Shown here: one piece after another, positions 7,629-14,866 of the stretch
How positions within the stretch are numbered: the stretch's first letter is position 1
How the letters are laid out: the number at the start of each line of letters is the position of its first letter
Source of the DNA: an uncultured Lachnospiraceae bacterium
GTDB lineage: Bacteria; Bacillota; Clostridia; Lachnospirales; Anaerotignaceae
DNA length: 16,232 nt
NCBI GenBank assembly: GCA_944384285.1
Contig: CALWSX010000166.1
Location: forward strand, 1-16,232
Direction of reading: 5' to 3'
Translations under genes and position numbers: made by a program
Notes under the pieces: model-generated
Seen by the model: only the letters and a program-made list of their open reading frames with translations
Databases searched by the model: none
What the model was told of the DNA's origin: nothing

Positions 7629-7665
7629 AGCTAGTAATATTAGGGCTATGCCCGAAAAAGAAAAA

Positions 7666-7684
7666 CCACCCGCTATGCGGGTGG
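7666..7684. repeat. Right-end hairpin of the insertion sequence
   Basis: CCACCCGC (7666-7673) pairs perfectly with GCGGGTGG (7677-7684) around TAT. It matches the left-end hairpin in shape, and the A-rich stretch before it resembles the left end. On the minus strand the stem is followed by TTTTTCTTTTT, the layout of an intrinsic terminator for transcription entering from the right. Confidence 0.82.
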
Positions 7685-7729
7685 ATAGTTATTACAAACA
7701 AAACTAAATTCGACATAATTTCTAAAAAT

Positions 7730-7758
7730 TTGAGCTTTTTTATAATTCGTGGTAAAAT
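7730..7758 (+). promoter_or_regulatory. Promoter of the tandem M42 peptidase genes
   Basis: TTGAGC (7730-7735), 17 bases, TAAAAT (7753-7758), with TGG directly upstream as an extended -10. It lies outside the insertion sequence, so the insertion left it intact. The leader would be about 75 bases. Confidence 0.6.
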
Positions 7759-7840
7759 AAAAAAATATAGTATTTATATGAAAATTATTATTAAAAAATC
7801 AACATTCAATTCTAAAGATTTTAAGAAAGAGAGTGATTTT

Positions 7841-8899
7841 ATGGAAACAATACAAATGCTAAAAATGCTTTGCCAGGTAAATGGTGTTGCCGGAAGTGAA
7901 GATAGAGCCTTAGATGTTGCAGAAAAAATTTGTAATGATTTAGGACCTTGCAAAAGAACCGTTCATAATTCTTTAGTATGTGAAGTTATGAAAGGAGAAG
8001 AGGGCGCGCCTCATTTAATGCTTGATGCTCATATTGACGAAATAGGATTAACAGTTACACATATAGAAGATAATGGTTTCCTTAGAGTTGCACAATGCGG
8101 AGGCGTAGATCGTCGTATTGTTATGGCATCTCCTGTAGTTGTACATAGTGAAAAAGGAGATTTCCCAGGTGTTATAGGCAGTATCCCTCCTCATATTCAA
8201 ACAGGAGAAAAGAAAAACCCAAAAATAGAAGATATTTGGGTAGATATTGGTATGAGTGGCGAAGAAGCCAAAGAAGTTATCGAGCTTGGAGATAAAATCA
8301 GTTTTGTAGGACCTTTTACAGAATTGGAAAATAACCTTGTGTCAAGCAAAGCAAATGATGACCGTTGTTGTTGTGTTGCTATCATAAAAGCAGCGGAAGA
8401 AATTAAAAAATATTGGGGAGAAAATAATCTTTCACCAATTAGTTTAACTTTGGTTTTTAGCTCTCAGGAAGAAACAGGTTGTTTAGGTGCTGCTACAGCG
8501 GCTTTTGAAATAAACCCAACCGAAGCTATAGCTGTTGATGTAAGCTTTGCATCAACTCCTGAAATAGCTAATAAACATTTTGGCTGGGTATATTGTGATT
8601 GTGAGCTTAATAAAGGTCCAATTATTAATATTGGAGCAGTTTTGAGCCGTAGAATGTCAAAAAGACTTGCAGAAATCGGAAAAGAAAAAAATATACCTCA
8701 CCAAGTTGAAGTTATGGGTGGAGGCAGTACAGGTACAAACGCTGATAAAATTGTAAGTGCAGGCGCGGGAATTGAAGCTTGTGTTGTTTCAGTTCCACTT
8801 AGATATATGCATACTCCAATAGAAACAATTTCTATAGATGACGTTAATAATGCGGCTAAACTTATAGCATCTTATGCTATTTCAGAATATGCAAGATAG
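7841..8899 (+). CDS. M42 family metallopeptidase (glutamyl aminopeptidase-like), first of a pair
   Basis: The 352-residue protein belongs to the M42 di-metal aminopeptidases (FrvX/PepA/TET group), cytoplasmic enzymes that trim peptides left by protein breakdown and usually form dodecamers. Metal and catalytic positions are visible: H64 and D66 in DAHIDEIG, D173/D174 in KANDDR, the E210-E211 pair in SQEETG, D233 in AVDVSF, and H324 in RYMHTP. The ATG at 7841 is chosen because the family alignment begins with METIQMLKMLC and a purine-rich AAGAAAGAGAG precedes it; an in-frame start at 7730 would sit on the promoter. A run of three cysteines, C176-C178, next to the bridging Asp is unusual. Twelve bases separate it from its paralogue. 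Confidence 0.93.
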   Translation: METIQMLKMLCQVNGVAGSEDRALDVAEKICNDLGPCKRTVHNSLVCEVMKGEEGAPHLMLDAHIDEIGLTVTHIEDNGFLRVAQCGGVDRRIVMASPVVVHSEKGDFPGVIGSIPPHIQTGEKKNPKIEDIWVDIGMSGEEAKEVIELGDKISFVGPFTELENNLVSSKANDDRCCCVAIIKAAEEIKKYWGENNLSPISLTLVFSSQEETGCLGAATAAFEINPTEAIAVDVSFASTPEIANKHFGWVYCDCELNKGPIINIGAVLSRRMSKRLAEIGKEKNIPHQVEVMGGGSTGTNADKIVSAGAGIEACVVSVPLRYMHTPIETISIDDVNNAAKLIASYAISEYAR

Positions 8900-8911
8900 G
8901 AGGTAATCAAT

Positions 8912-9937
8912 ATGGACGAAATAAAAGAACTTGCTCTTTTAAAAGAACTTTGTGAAATTGACGGAATATCCGGTTGTGAAAATAAAGTAAGAGAATGGAT
9001 TAAATCTCATTTACCAAAAGATTGTACAGCAAGAACAGATGCAAGAGGAAATTTAATTTGTGAGAAAAAAGGCAAAAAAACTCCTAAAAACAAAGTTATG
9101 TTTGCTACACATATGGATGAAGTAGGATTTATTGTTGTACATATCGAGGATAACGGGCTTATTAAATTTGAAGCTGTTGGAGGAATAGATACAAGAGTTG
9201 TTATAGGGAAACCTGTAAGACTTGAAAGTGGAAAAGAAGGTGTTGTAGGAGCAAAACCTATTCATCTTCAGACAAAAGAAGAAAGAGAAGAAACTTTAAA
9301 ATTCAGTGATCTTTATATAGATATCGGAACAAAAAGCCGTGAAGAAACAGAAAAATATGTACAACTTGGTGATTATATAGCATTTAGAACAGAATTTACA
9401 AAAATGGGTAAATATATATGTGCAAAAGCGTTAGATGACCGTACAGGTTGTTTACTTCTTCTTAAACTTTTGGAGGAAGATTTGGAGTATGATATTACTG
9501 TTGTATTTACAGTTATGGAAGAAATAGGCGGAGCTGCCGGTAATGCTGCTTTTTCTGTAAATCCTGATATTGCAGTTGCAGTTGATAGTACTACTGCTGC
9601 TGATGTTCCGGGAGTATCTCCTTCAAAATGTGTTTCTGCACTTGGAAAAGGTCCTGTACTTACTTTTAAAGACAGAGGAAGCTTTTCTGATCGAGAATTA
9701 TTTAAGTGTGCAAAAGAACTTTGTAAGGAAAAAGATATACCATATCAGCTTAAAAACCAGGTTGTAGGGGCTACTGATGCAACAGCAATGGGTAAAGCAG
9801 GTTCGGGCTGTCGTACAATTTCTATGTCAGTACCAACTCGTTATATTCATTCTCCTTCTTGTGTTTTCAATCCGGAAGATTATGATTCAACAAAAAGATT
9901 GCTTTTTGCTATGGCAAAAGCATATCCAGAGCTTTAA
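8912..9937 (+). CDS. M42 family metallopeptidase (glutamyl aminopeptidase-like), second of a pair
   Basis: This 341-residue paralogue of the preceding gene keeps all expected metal-site segments: H67 and D69 in THMDEVGF, the bridging Asp in KALDDRTG, the catalytic glutamates in VMEEIGG, the Asp in VAVDSTT, and the final His in RYIHSP. It starts at ATG 8912 after a strong AGGAGGT (8898-8904) that overlaps the upstream stop codon, so both are made from one transcript and probably in similar amounts. Members with different specificity can form mixed TET particles, which is a possible but unproven reason for the pairing. A terminator follows at 9945. Exact substrate cannot be told from sequence. 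Confidence 0.93.
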   Translation: MDEIKELALLKELCEIDGISGCENKVREWIKSHLPKDCTARTDARGNLICEKKGKKTPKNKVMFATHMDEVGFIVVHIEDNGLIKFEAVGGIDTRVVIGKPVRLESGKEGVVGAKPIHLQTKEEREETLKFSDLYIDIGTKSREETEKYVQLGDYIAFRTEFTKMGKYICAKALDDRTGCLLLLKLLEEDLEYDITVVFTVMEEIGGAAGNAAFSVNPDIAVAVDSTTAADVPGVSPSKCVSALGKGPVLTFKDRGSFSDRELFKCAKELCKEKDIPYQLKNQVVGATDATAMGKAGSGCRTISMSVPTRYIHSPSCVFNPEDYDSTKRLLFAMAKAYPEL

Positions 9938-9938
9938 T

Positions 9939-9976
9939 AAAAAATCCCCAAAGTTTTCTTTGGGGATAATTTTTTA
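9939..9976. terminator. Bidirectional intrinsic terminator
   Basis: TCCCCAAAG (9945-9953) pairs perfectly with CTTTGGGGA (9958-9966) around a TTTT loop. A T-run follows on the plus strand (9970-9975) and an A-run precedes the stem, giving a T-run on the minus strand. It closes the peptidase genes and the convergent permease gene. Confidence 0.92.
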
Positions 9977-10693
9977 TAAATTTGTAAGTATTAAAGCAGC
10001 ACCGGAAATAATTAACATTATTACAATGAATTTTTTTGCTGCTTTTTCATTTATTTTTTTAGAAAGAGTCATTCCTGTAAATAATCCAATAATCATAAAA
10101 GGTATAAGCATAGCAGCATTCTTAAGTACGTCTAAAGTTATTATTCCTGCCATTAAATAAAGAATTGTTCTAAATGTATTTTCAACAAAAAATACCATAC
10201 AAAGATTTGCTTTAAATGATGAGGTATCATTTGTTGTTCTTCCTACATAACTTGCAAGAAGTGCACTTACACCAAATAATCCGCAAAGTACACCGGATAT
10301 AAGCCCTATAAAAGCAAGAAAGAGGGGATTTTTAGACTGTTTTTTATTATATTTTTGTGTAATATACATGTCTATTCCAACAATTATAACTATAATACCA
10401 AAAAGTATTTTTATGTTTTGGGCATTACCAACTTTAAGAAATATAGTTCCGGGAATTGCACCAAGTATAACAAGAATAGAAAGAGGCACAAATATTTTTG
10501 GAGACAAATTTTTTCTTTCTTTCCATGCAATTATCATATTTGAAGGGTATCCTACAAAGAGTTCTACAGGTGAAATATTTATATTATTTTGTTGAAAAGC
10601 CACGATAGATGTAAAAACAAGAGTGTTTGCAAAACCACACATTCCTTTTATTATATAGGCACAAATTACGGCAAAAATAGTTAAAAAACTCAT
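9974..10693 (-). CDS. TauE/SafE family permease
   Basis: The 239-residue membrane protein has the two-repeat layout of the TauE/SafE (DUF81) family, putative exporters of sulfite, sulfoacetate or other organosulfur anions. The first repeat starts with the family motif KGMCGFANTLVFTSI (16-30) and the second with SGVLCGLFGVSALLASYVGR (about 132-151); seven to eight hydrophobic segments are apparent. Length is at the short end but normal. ATG 10693 is supported by AAAGGAG on the minus strand (10702-10708). It stands alone with its own promoter (10726-10754) and shares a terminator with the peptidase genes. Substrate cannot be assigned from context. Confidence 0.88.
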   Translation of the reverse strand: MSFLTIFAVICAYIIKGMCGFANTLVFTSIVAFQQNNINISPVELFVGYPSNMIIAWKERKNLSPKIFVPLSILVILGAIPGTIFLKVGNAQNIKILFGIIVIIVGIDMYITQKYNKKQSKNPLFLAFIGLISGVLCGLFGVSALLASYVGRTTNDTSSFKANLCMVFFVENTFRTILYLMAGIITLDVLKNAAMLIPFMIIGLFTGMTLSKKINEKAAKKFIVIMLIISGAALILTNL

Positions 10694-10725
10694 ATATTAT
10701 GCTCCTTTTTATGAAATACTGAAAA

Positions 10726-10754
10726 AGTATATCACAAAATTTTACAATCTACAA
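10726..10754 (-). promoter_or_regulatory. Promoter of the TauE/SafE permease gene
   Basis: On the minus strand, TTGTAG (10749-10754), 17 bases, TATACT (10726-10731), with TGA directly before the -10 as an extended element. Confidence 0.65.
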
Positions 10755-10785
10755 ATTTTTTTAAAATGTATTAAAAGTTTTGCAT

Positions 10786-10815
10786 TTAAAAAAGACCTTT
10801 TATAAAAAAGGTCTT
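10786..10815 (-). terminator. Intrinsic terminator of the stalk-domain protein gene
   Basis: Bases 10792-10801 pair with 10806-10815 (GACC/GGTC core plus A:T pairs, 10 bp). On the minus strand the stem is followed by a T-run, placing it just after the stop codon at 10827. Confidence 0.8.
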
Positions 10816-10826
10816 AGAACTATATA

Positions 10827-11702
10827 TTAAAATTCTATGTTAAGGTTTAAAATATCTGTAAAGAATGATACAGGAACAAAAGTTGTATCATTTATTTTAT
10901 AGTGTTCATTTCCTATAGGTAAAGAAACGGTATTTTCAGAAACTTTTACAAAAGCTGTCTGAGTATCGTTGTCCCATGAAACTTCAAAACCGGCTTTTTC
11001 GCTAATGCTTCTCAAAGGAAGGTAAACTTCACCGTTAGCTATATAAACATCGCCTTCAAAAGCTTCACCATTTATTTTTACAGAAATATTTTCTGTTTTC
11101 TGTGGTTCTGAAATCATATGAGGGGTTAAAAAACATTTTTCAAGTTCGTTATCTTTTCCTGTATAAATTAAAAGTTTCATTCCTTCTTTAATTTCATCAT
11201 ATGTTGGAATACTGTCTATTGTAGGATTTCCGTAAGGAGCTATACGGTCTAAAACAGTATCTTTAGTTAAAGTAAATTCTCTTGAATCTTCAACAAATTT
11301 TATTTTTAAATTTTCACCTTCTTGTTTAATATCTTTTACGGTATAGAAAAGAGGAGCGCCAAAATCCTGTGGAATGTTTGCAATTACAGCAAGGGCATTT
11401 GGTGTATAATTTTCGTATGCAAAATCAGGATAAACATAGCAAGGCTGATTTTCCATAACTTTTTCTGATAAAATAGGTGTTCCTGTAGCTGCGTCAATGA
11501 TTAAAGTTGAATCTTTTATATTAAAATCATATTCTGTAAAATCGAATGGATCAGAAGTTTCTAGAGATCCGTTGTTTTCTGTACATTCCTTTACTGTTCC
11601 CCATATAACATGTGGATTTTCTGATACTGGTGCAGCATAAACTGATGAAAATGCAGAAAAACAAATAGTTCCTGTAAGTATTATGCTTAATATTTTTTTC
11701 AT
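10827..11702 (-). CDS. Secreted protein with copper amine oxidase N-domain-like repeat
   Basis: The 291-residue product begins with a classical signal peptide (MKKILSIILTGTICFSAFSSVYA, probable cleavage near residue 23), so it is exported. Residues about 207-291 match the copper amine oxidase N-terminal-like domain (PF07833): VKINGEAF, then GEVYLPLRSISEKAGFEVSWDNDTQTAFV and FVPVSFFTDIL. In Clostridia this domain is a common surface or peptidoglycan-associated stalk and does not imply amine oxidase activity. The central part, about 30-200, is not recognised. AAGGAGG on the minus strand (11711-11717) supports ATG 11702. It lies 79 bases after the histidine kinase with no obvious terminator between, so it may be co-transcribed or controlled by that kinase. 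Confidence 0.85.
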   Translation of the reverse strand: MKKILSIILTGTICFSAFSSVYAAPVSENPHVIWGTVKECTENNGSLETSDPFDFTEYDFNIKDSTLIIDAATGTPILSEKVMENQPCYVYPDFAYENYTPNALAVIANIPQDFGAPLFYTVKDIKQEGENLKIKFVEDSREFTLTKDTVLDRIAPYGNPTIDSIPTYDEIKEGMKLLIYTGKDNELEKCFLTPHMISEPQKTENISVKINGEAFEGDVYIANGEVYLPLRSISEKAGFEVSWDNDTQTAFVKVSENTVSLPIGNEHYKINDTTFVPVSFFTDILNLNIEF

Positions 11703-11781
11703 ATTTTAATCCTCCTTAAAGTCTTTTAATTTATAGACGATAAAAATAAAAGAATGTTCCCTTTAATAAATATATTTTTGT

Positions 11782-13146
11782 TTATAGAATAGGCAATTTT
11801 ATTATTACTTCTGCCCCTCCTGTAGTTATGGAATTTTTAAGTTCTAATTTCCCTTTATGTTCATTTATTATACATTCTGTTATATATAACCCAAGACCAA
11901 AATGATTCTTGGAGTTCCTACTTTTATCAGCCATATAAAATTCTTCTTTTGCATGAATAAAATCTTCTTTTAAAAAACCATTTCCCTCATCTATTATTTT
12001 AATTTCAAAAGTATCTGTATATCCAGATGAAAAAATATATAGATTAGAAGATAAAGGAGAATGATCAATAGCATTATTTATAATATTCATAATAGCTCTT
12101 TCCAATAAAAATTTATCTGCAAATATTATTTTTGGGATTTCCTTATTTTCTGTTTTTACATATATGTTTTTCTGTTTGGAAAGGATAATTGTATTTTCTT
12201 TTATTTGTTTTAAAAATTCCAAAGTATCTATATTCTCTTTATTTAGTTTATATTTATATGATGTTTTTGAAATATCAATAAGAGTTTTTATATATTTTTG
12301 CATTTGAAAAGAACTATTTTCAATATAATTTATATATTTTTTTTGTTCTTCATTAATATCTGTTTCACTTAAAAGGTCTAAATTTCCTTGTATTATTGTA
12401 AGAGGTGTTTTAAGGTCATGTGAAAGAGAGGATATTTGGTCTTGTTTTATTTTTTCAATTTTCCATTGTTGTTCTAATGAATTTTTTAAACTTTCTTTCA
12501 TAGATGAAAATGACAAAAGAATATCTTCAAATTCTTTTATATTAGAGTGTCCAATTTCAAATTCAAGATTTTTATTTGATATATTTTTAGTAGCTTTAAA
12601 AAGAGGAACAAGCTCTTTTTTTAATTTGTTTGAAAAATTTTTGGTTAAAATTATACACACAGAAATACAGTCCATAAGTATTATTAAAATCAATAATATA
12701 TCAGGTGAGGGAAGGTGTGAATTTAACCATTTATTTGTAAACTGTGCGCCTATATAATATTGTAATACCAAATATTCGTTTTCACGAGTTATAAGCATAT
12801 ATTTTTTATTATAACTATTGTTTGTACCTGTTGTAGCGTATTTTATTACAGAAGAAATTTCATTTTCATCTACTGTTTTTTCAATAATTCTATAATTTTT
12901 ATCAAGCAAAACATAATCAATATCTTCAGGTATTTTTATATTATGTAAAGTAGGAGCAGAATATAAAATTGGGGCAAGTTCTTTTGCTTTAATTTCGGAA
13001 TAGTTGGCAAAGGTTGCAATTCCTGAATTAACTGAAATAATTAATATAAAATATGCTATTATAAAAACTGCAGTGATTCCACCCAAAAGCATCAGGAGAA
13101 ATTGTAAAAAAATTCTTTTTAGTGAATATTGTTTTTTTATTTCCAT
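11782..13146 (-). CDS. Sensor histidine kinase (NisK/SpaK/VncS-like)
   Basis: The 454-residue protein is a membrane sensor kinase. It has TM1 at about 12-38, an extracellular loop of about 110 residues, TM2 at 149-168, a HAMP-like linker, the H-box LSHDLKTPL with phospho-acceptor H243, the N-box IINNAIDHS (356-363), the G1 box DEGNG (386-390) and the G2 region FGLGL (416-420). All catalytic boxes look intact. I prefer ATG 13146, which overlaps the regulator stop by ten bases as in coupled pairs; ATG 13164 would add six residues. Its partner is the adjacent interrupted regulator. With a NisI-like gene upstream, it probably senses a lantibiotic or related peptide, though the signal is inferred. 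No reason to doubt expression, but it may now lack an intact output. Confidence 0.9.
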   Translation of the reverse strand: MEIKKQYSLKRIFLQFLLMLLGGITAVFIIAYFILIISVNSGIATFANYSEIKAKELAPILYSAPTLHNIKIPEDIDYVLLDKNYRIIEKTVDENEISSVIKYATTGTNNSYNKKYMLITRENEYLVLQYYIGAQFTNKWLNSHLPSPDILLILIILMDCISVCIILTKNFSNKLKKELVPLFKATKNISNKNLEFEIGHSNIKEFEDILLSFSSMKESLKNSLEQQWKIEKIKQDQISSLSHDLKTPLTIIQGNLDLLSETDINEEQKKYINYIENSSFQMQKYIKTLIDISKTSYKYKLNKENIDTLEFLKQIKENTIILSKQKNIYVKTENKEIPKIIFADKFLLERAIMNIINNAIDHSPLSSNLYIFSSGYTDTFEIKIIDEGNGFLKEDFIHAKEEFYMADKSRNSKNHFGLGLYITECIINEHKGKLELKNSITTGGAEVIIKLPIL

Positions 13147-13796
13147 TTGTATCCAATCCCCCATACCGTTTCAATAGGAGTTATATTATAATCCTGAAAT
13201 TTTAAACGTATGTTTTTTATATGAGTTGCAATCGTAGAGCTATCACTATCTTTGTCGAAACTAAATATAGCTTCATGTATTTGCTCTTTTGAGAATACCT
13301 GACCTCTATTTTTTGCAAGATATTCGCATATAAGATATTCGCTTTTTGTAAAAGAGATTATTCTTTCATCAACCATAATTTTTTATGAGGTTAAATTTAT
13401 TCTAATGTGATCAAATGTTATACATGTGTGATGTTCTCTTTTTTCACGACGAAGATGAGCATTTATTCGTGCTCTTAGTTCTTGTATACGAAAAGGTTTT
13501 GTCAAAAAATCATCAGCGCCAATCCCCAAACCATAAGTGATATCATTTTCTGATGTTTTTGCACTTAAAAATAAAATAGGGCAGTCAACAGCAGATCTTA
13601 TTTTTTTACAAAATGAAAAACCGTCTGTTTCAGGCATCATTATATCTAATATAATTAAATCATAGATATTAAGTTTATTTAAAGAAATATCATTAACTGA
13701 ACTAAAACAGGAAACAATATGCCCATCTTTTTGCAGTCCATTTTTTATTAGTTCTAAAATTGATATTTCATCATCTATTACAAGTATTTTAGCCAT
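13137..13796 (-). pseudogene. OmpR-type response regulator (NisR/SpaR/VncR-like) interrupted by an in-frame stop
   Basis: Read through, this is a 219-codon response regulator. The receiver (codons 1-137) has the acidic pocket D8-D9, phospho-acceptor D51 in LDIMMPETDG, S78 and K100 in TKPF, followed by ELRARINAHLRREKRE, which is typical of the NisR/SpaR/VncR branch. Codon 138 is TAA (13383-13385). The same frame continues KIMVDERIISFTKSEY through a complete winged-helix domain ending VWGIGYKWK and a TAA at 13137. No frame change is needed, so a single nonsense substitution (for example from TAT or TAC) explains it. An ATG three codons after the stop (13374-13376) could allow reinitiation, but no ribosome binding site precedes it. 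ATG 13796 is supported by AAAGGAG. It might instead be a naturally split protein or a sequencing error. Confidence 0.85.
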
Positions 13797-13819
13797 ATTA
13801 CTTTCTCCTTTTTGATAAA

Positions 13820-13828
13820 ATTGTAACA
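13820..13828 (-). promoter_or_regulatory. Extended -10 promoter of the regulator-kinase pair
   Basis: The minus strand reads TGTTACAAT, identical with three further upstream bases to the candidate promoter at 226-234. Transcription would start near 13813, giving a leader of about 17 bases to ATG 13796. It lies between the immunity lipoprotein gene and the regulator, so the latter could be transcribed independently. Confidence 0.45.
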
Positions 13829-13886
13829 TAACTTTGTTAAAAAGTAATTGTGAAATATATTTATATATGCAAAATATAAATTAAAA

Positions 13887-14708
13887 TCAATTTTCTTTAG
13901 CTGTTGCAATATAATAAGTATTGTTTATATTTACTGCAACAGAATTTTCTATATCTTTCCCTATAATTTCATATACATCAATATAAAATAAACTTTTTCT
14001 TACTTGTTCAGAAGATCTTCCATACCAGTCAATTTTTTTAAGCTCTTCTTTTGGAATGGGTTGTTTTGTATTTTCATCAAATGTAACTTCTTTTGCGATT
14101 ATATCTATATATTTTCCAAGTTCATTTTTATTTAAAGCAGTATTGCTGACTTCATAAATTTTATTGTTATATATTAATTCTGTTGCATTATTTGGATTAA
14201 TTTCAAAATGATTATTTGATATATTTAAATCATCTAAACTAAAAACAGTATCTTTGTCTGTTAGTTTACTTTTTAAAATAGCTTTATGATATCCGCCATT
14301 TACATCTACTATCAAACAGTCAGAAAATTCAGGATAAGAATATACATTTAAAAATGGTATAACATATTTCTGATTTAAATTTTTATTGTAAAGCTTAGAC
14401 AGTGTTTTAAATGTTAAATTTTCAATATTTTCTTCATATAATATTTTCCCGTTTTCATCAATTCCTGCAAGTTTTCTTATATATCCTACCCAATTCCCGA
14501 GCTCTTTGTTAGAAACGGTTTCATTAAGAATTGTATAGGTTTTTTCTTTATATTCAAATTCTGTTATATTTTCGGGATTTAAAATACATTTTTCTTTGTT
14601 TTCTGAATATTTTTGTACTTGATTTTGCATAATTGTACAGCCAGCAAAAATTGTACATGAAAATGAGATTATAAAAATAGTTTTAAAAATTTTATTAAGT
14701 TTATTCAT
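13887..14708 (-). CDS. NisI/SpaI-like lantibiotic immunity lipoprotein
   Basis: The 273-residue product has a lipoprotein signal peptide ending FAGC with lipidated C24, so it is anchored outside the membrane. Its C-terminal part resembles NisI of Lactococcus: NELGKYIDIIAKEVTF, then IPKEELKKIDWYG and SVAVNINNTYYIAT correspond in order to the NisI segments around ELGEYQDVLAEVRVF, IPRSEWGRIDKDG and AFAVEINDDFKLAT. It has two tandem copies of one domain: residues 43-77 (LNPENITEFEY...KELGNW) align with 170-204 (INPNNATELIY...NELGKY). NisI binds and neutralises nisin at the surface of its producer; the ligand here is unknown. AAGGAGG (14716-14722) supports the start. The next genes are a NisR/NisK-like pair, as in nisin clusters. 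The similarity is by eye from memory of NisI. Confidence 0.85.
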   Translation of the reverse strand: MNKLNKIFKTIFIISFSCTIFAGCTIMQNQVQKYSENKEKCILNPENITEFEYKEKTYTILNETVSNKELGNWVGYIRKLAGIDENGKILYEENIENLTFKTLSKLYNKNLNQKYVIPFLNVYSYPEFSDCLIVDVNGGYHKAILKSKLTDKDTVFSLDDLNISNNHFEINPNNATELIYNNKIYEVSNTALNKNELGKYIDIIAKEVTFDENTKQPIPKEELKKIDWYGRSSEQVRKSLFYIDVYEIIGKDIENSVAVNINNTYYIATAKEN

Positions 14709-14832
14709 TATTAAGCCTCCTTAAAAATTTAAAATGTTGTACATGGAATTTGAATTTTTAGACCTTTAAATAAAGAATAAACTTAAATTTTAAAGATTTT
14801 ATAAAGAAAGCAAAATTTTTTATTTATTAATT

Positions 14833-14866
14833 AAAAAAAACGACAGGATTAAGGCTCTTGTCGTTT
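14833..14866 (-). terminator. Intrinsic terminator of the rimM-trmD unit
   Basis: Bases 14838-14848 pair with 14856-14866 (11 bp with one wobble pair) and, on the minus strand, are followed by eight T. The stem overlaps the last codons of trmD. It separates the housekeeping unit from the immunity lipoprotein gene. Confidence 0.85.

Larger units (their letters stand above)
6978..7695 (+). mobile_element. IS200-type (IS200/IS605 family) insertion sequence, ends approximate
   Basis: The element carries a single Y1 transposase gene and no tnpB, which places it in the IS200 group. As expected for the family it has no terminal inverted repeats; instead an imperfect or perfect hairpin lies near each end (6988-7010 and 7666-7684), each preceded by a similar stretch (AAAGAAAACCAC on the left, AAAGAAAAACCAC on the right). 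The exact cleavage points cannot be fixed from one copy. It lies between the terminator of the flavoprotein gene and the promoter of the first peptidase gene, so it breaks no visible gene. The transposase frame is intact, so the insertion may be recent and active. Confidence 0.88.

Noticed and set aside
7586..7695. A tnpB gene or guide (omega) RNA for the insertion sequence
   Set aside because: Only about 110 bases follow tnpA before the element ends, too short for tnpB, and nothing resembles a remnant of it.
9777..10160. Plus-strand frame spanning the end of the second peptidase gene and the permease gene
   Set aside because: It reads across the bidirectional terminator and opposite to the permease gene; the composition is that of a frame shadow.
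13137..13796. Frameshift, or stop-codon reassignment, as the cause of the split regulator
   Set aside because: Both halves share one frame, so no frameshift is needed, and TAA ends many intact genes in this window, so reassignment is ruled out.
14723..14848. Search for a NisR-box or spa-box style repeat, or a lantibiotic precursor frame, upstream of the immunity lipoprotein
   Set aside because: Only AT-rich simple repeats are seen; no regularly spaced box pair and no small frame with a Cys/Ser/Thr-rich core.
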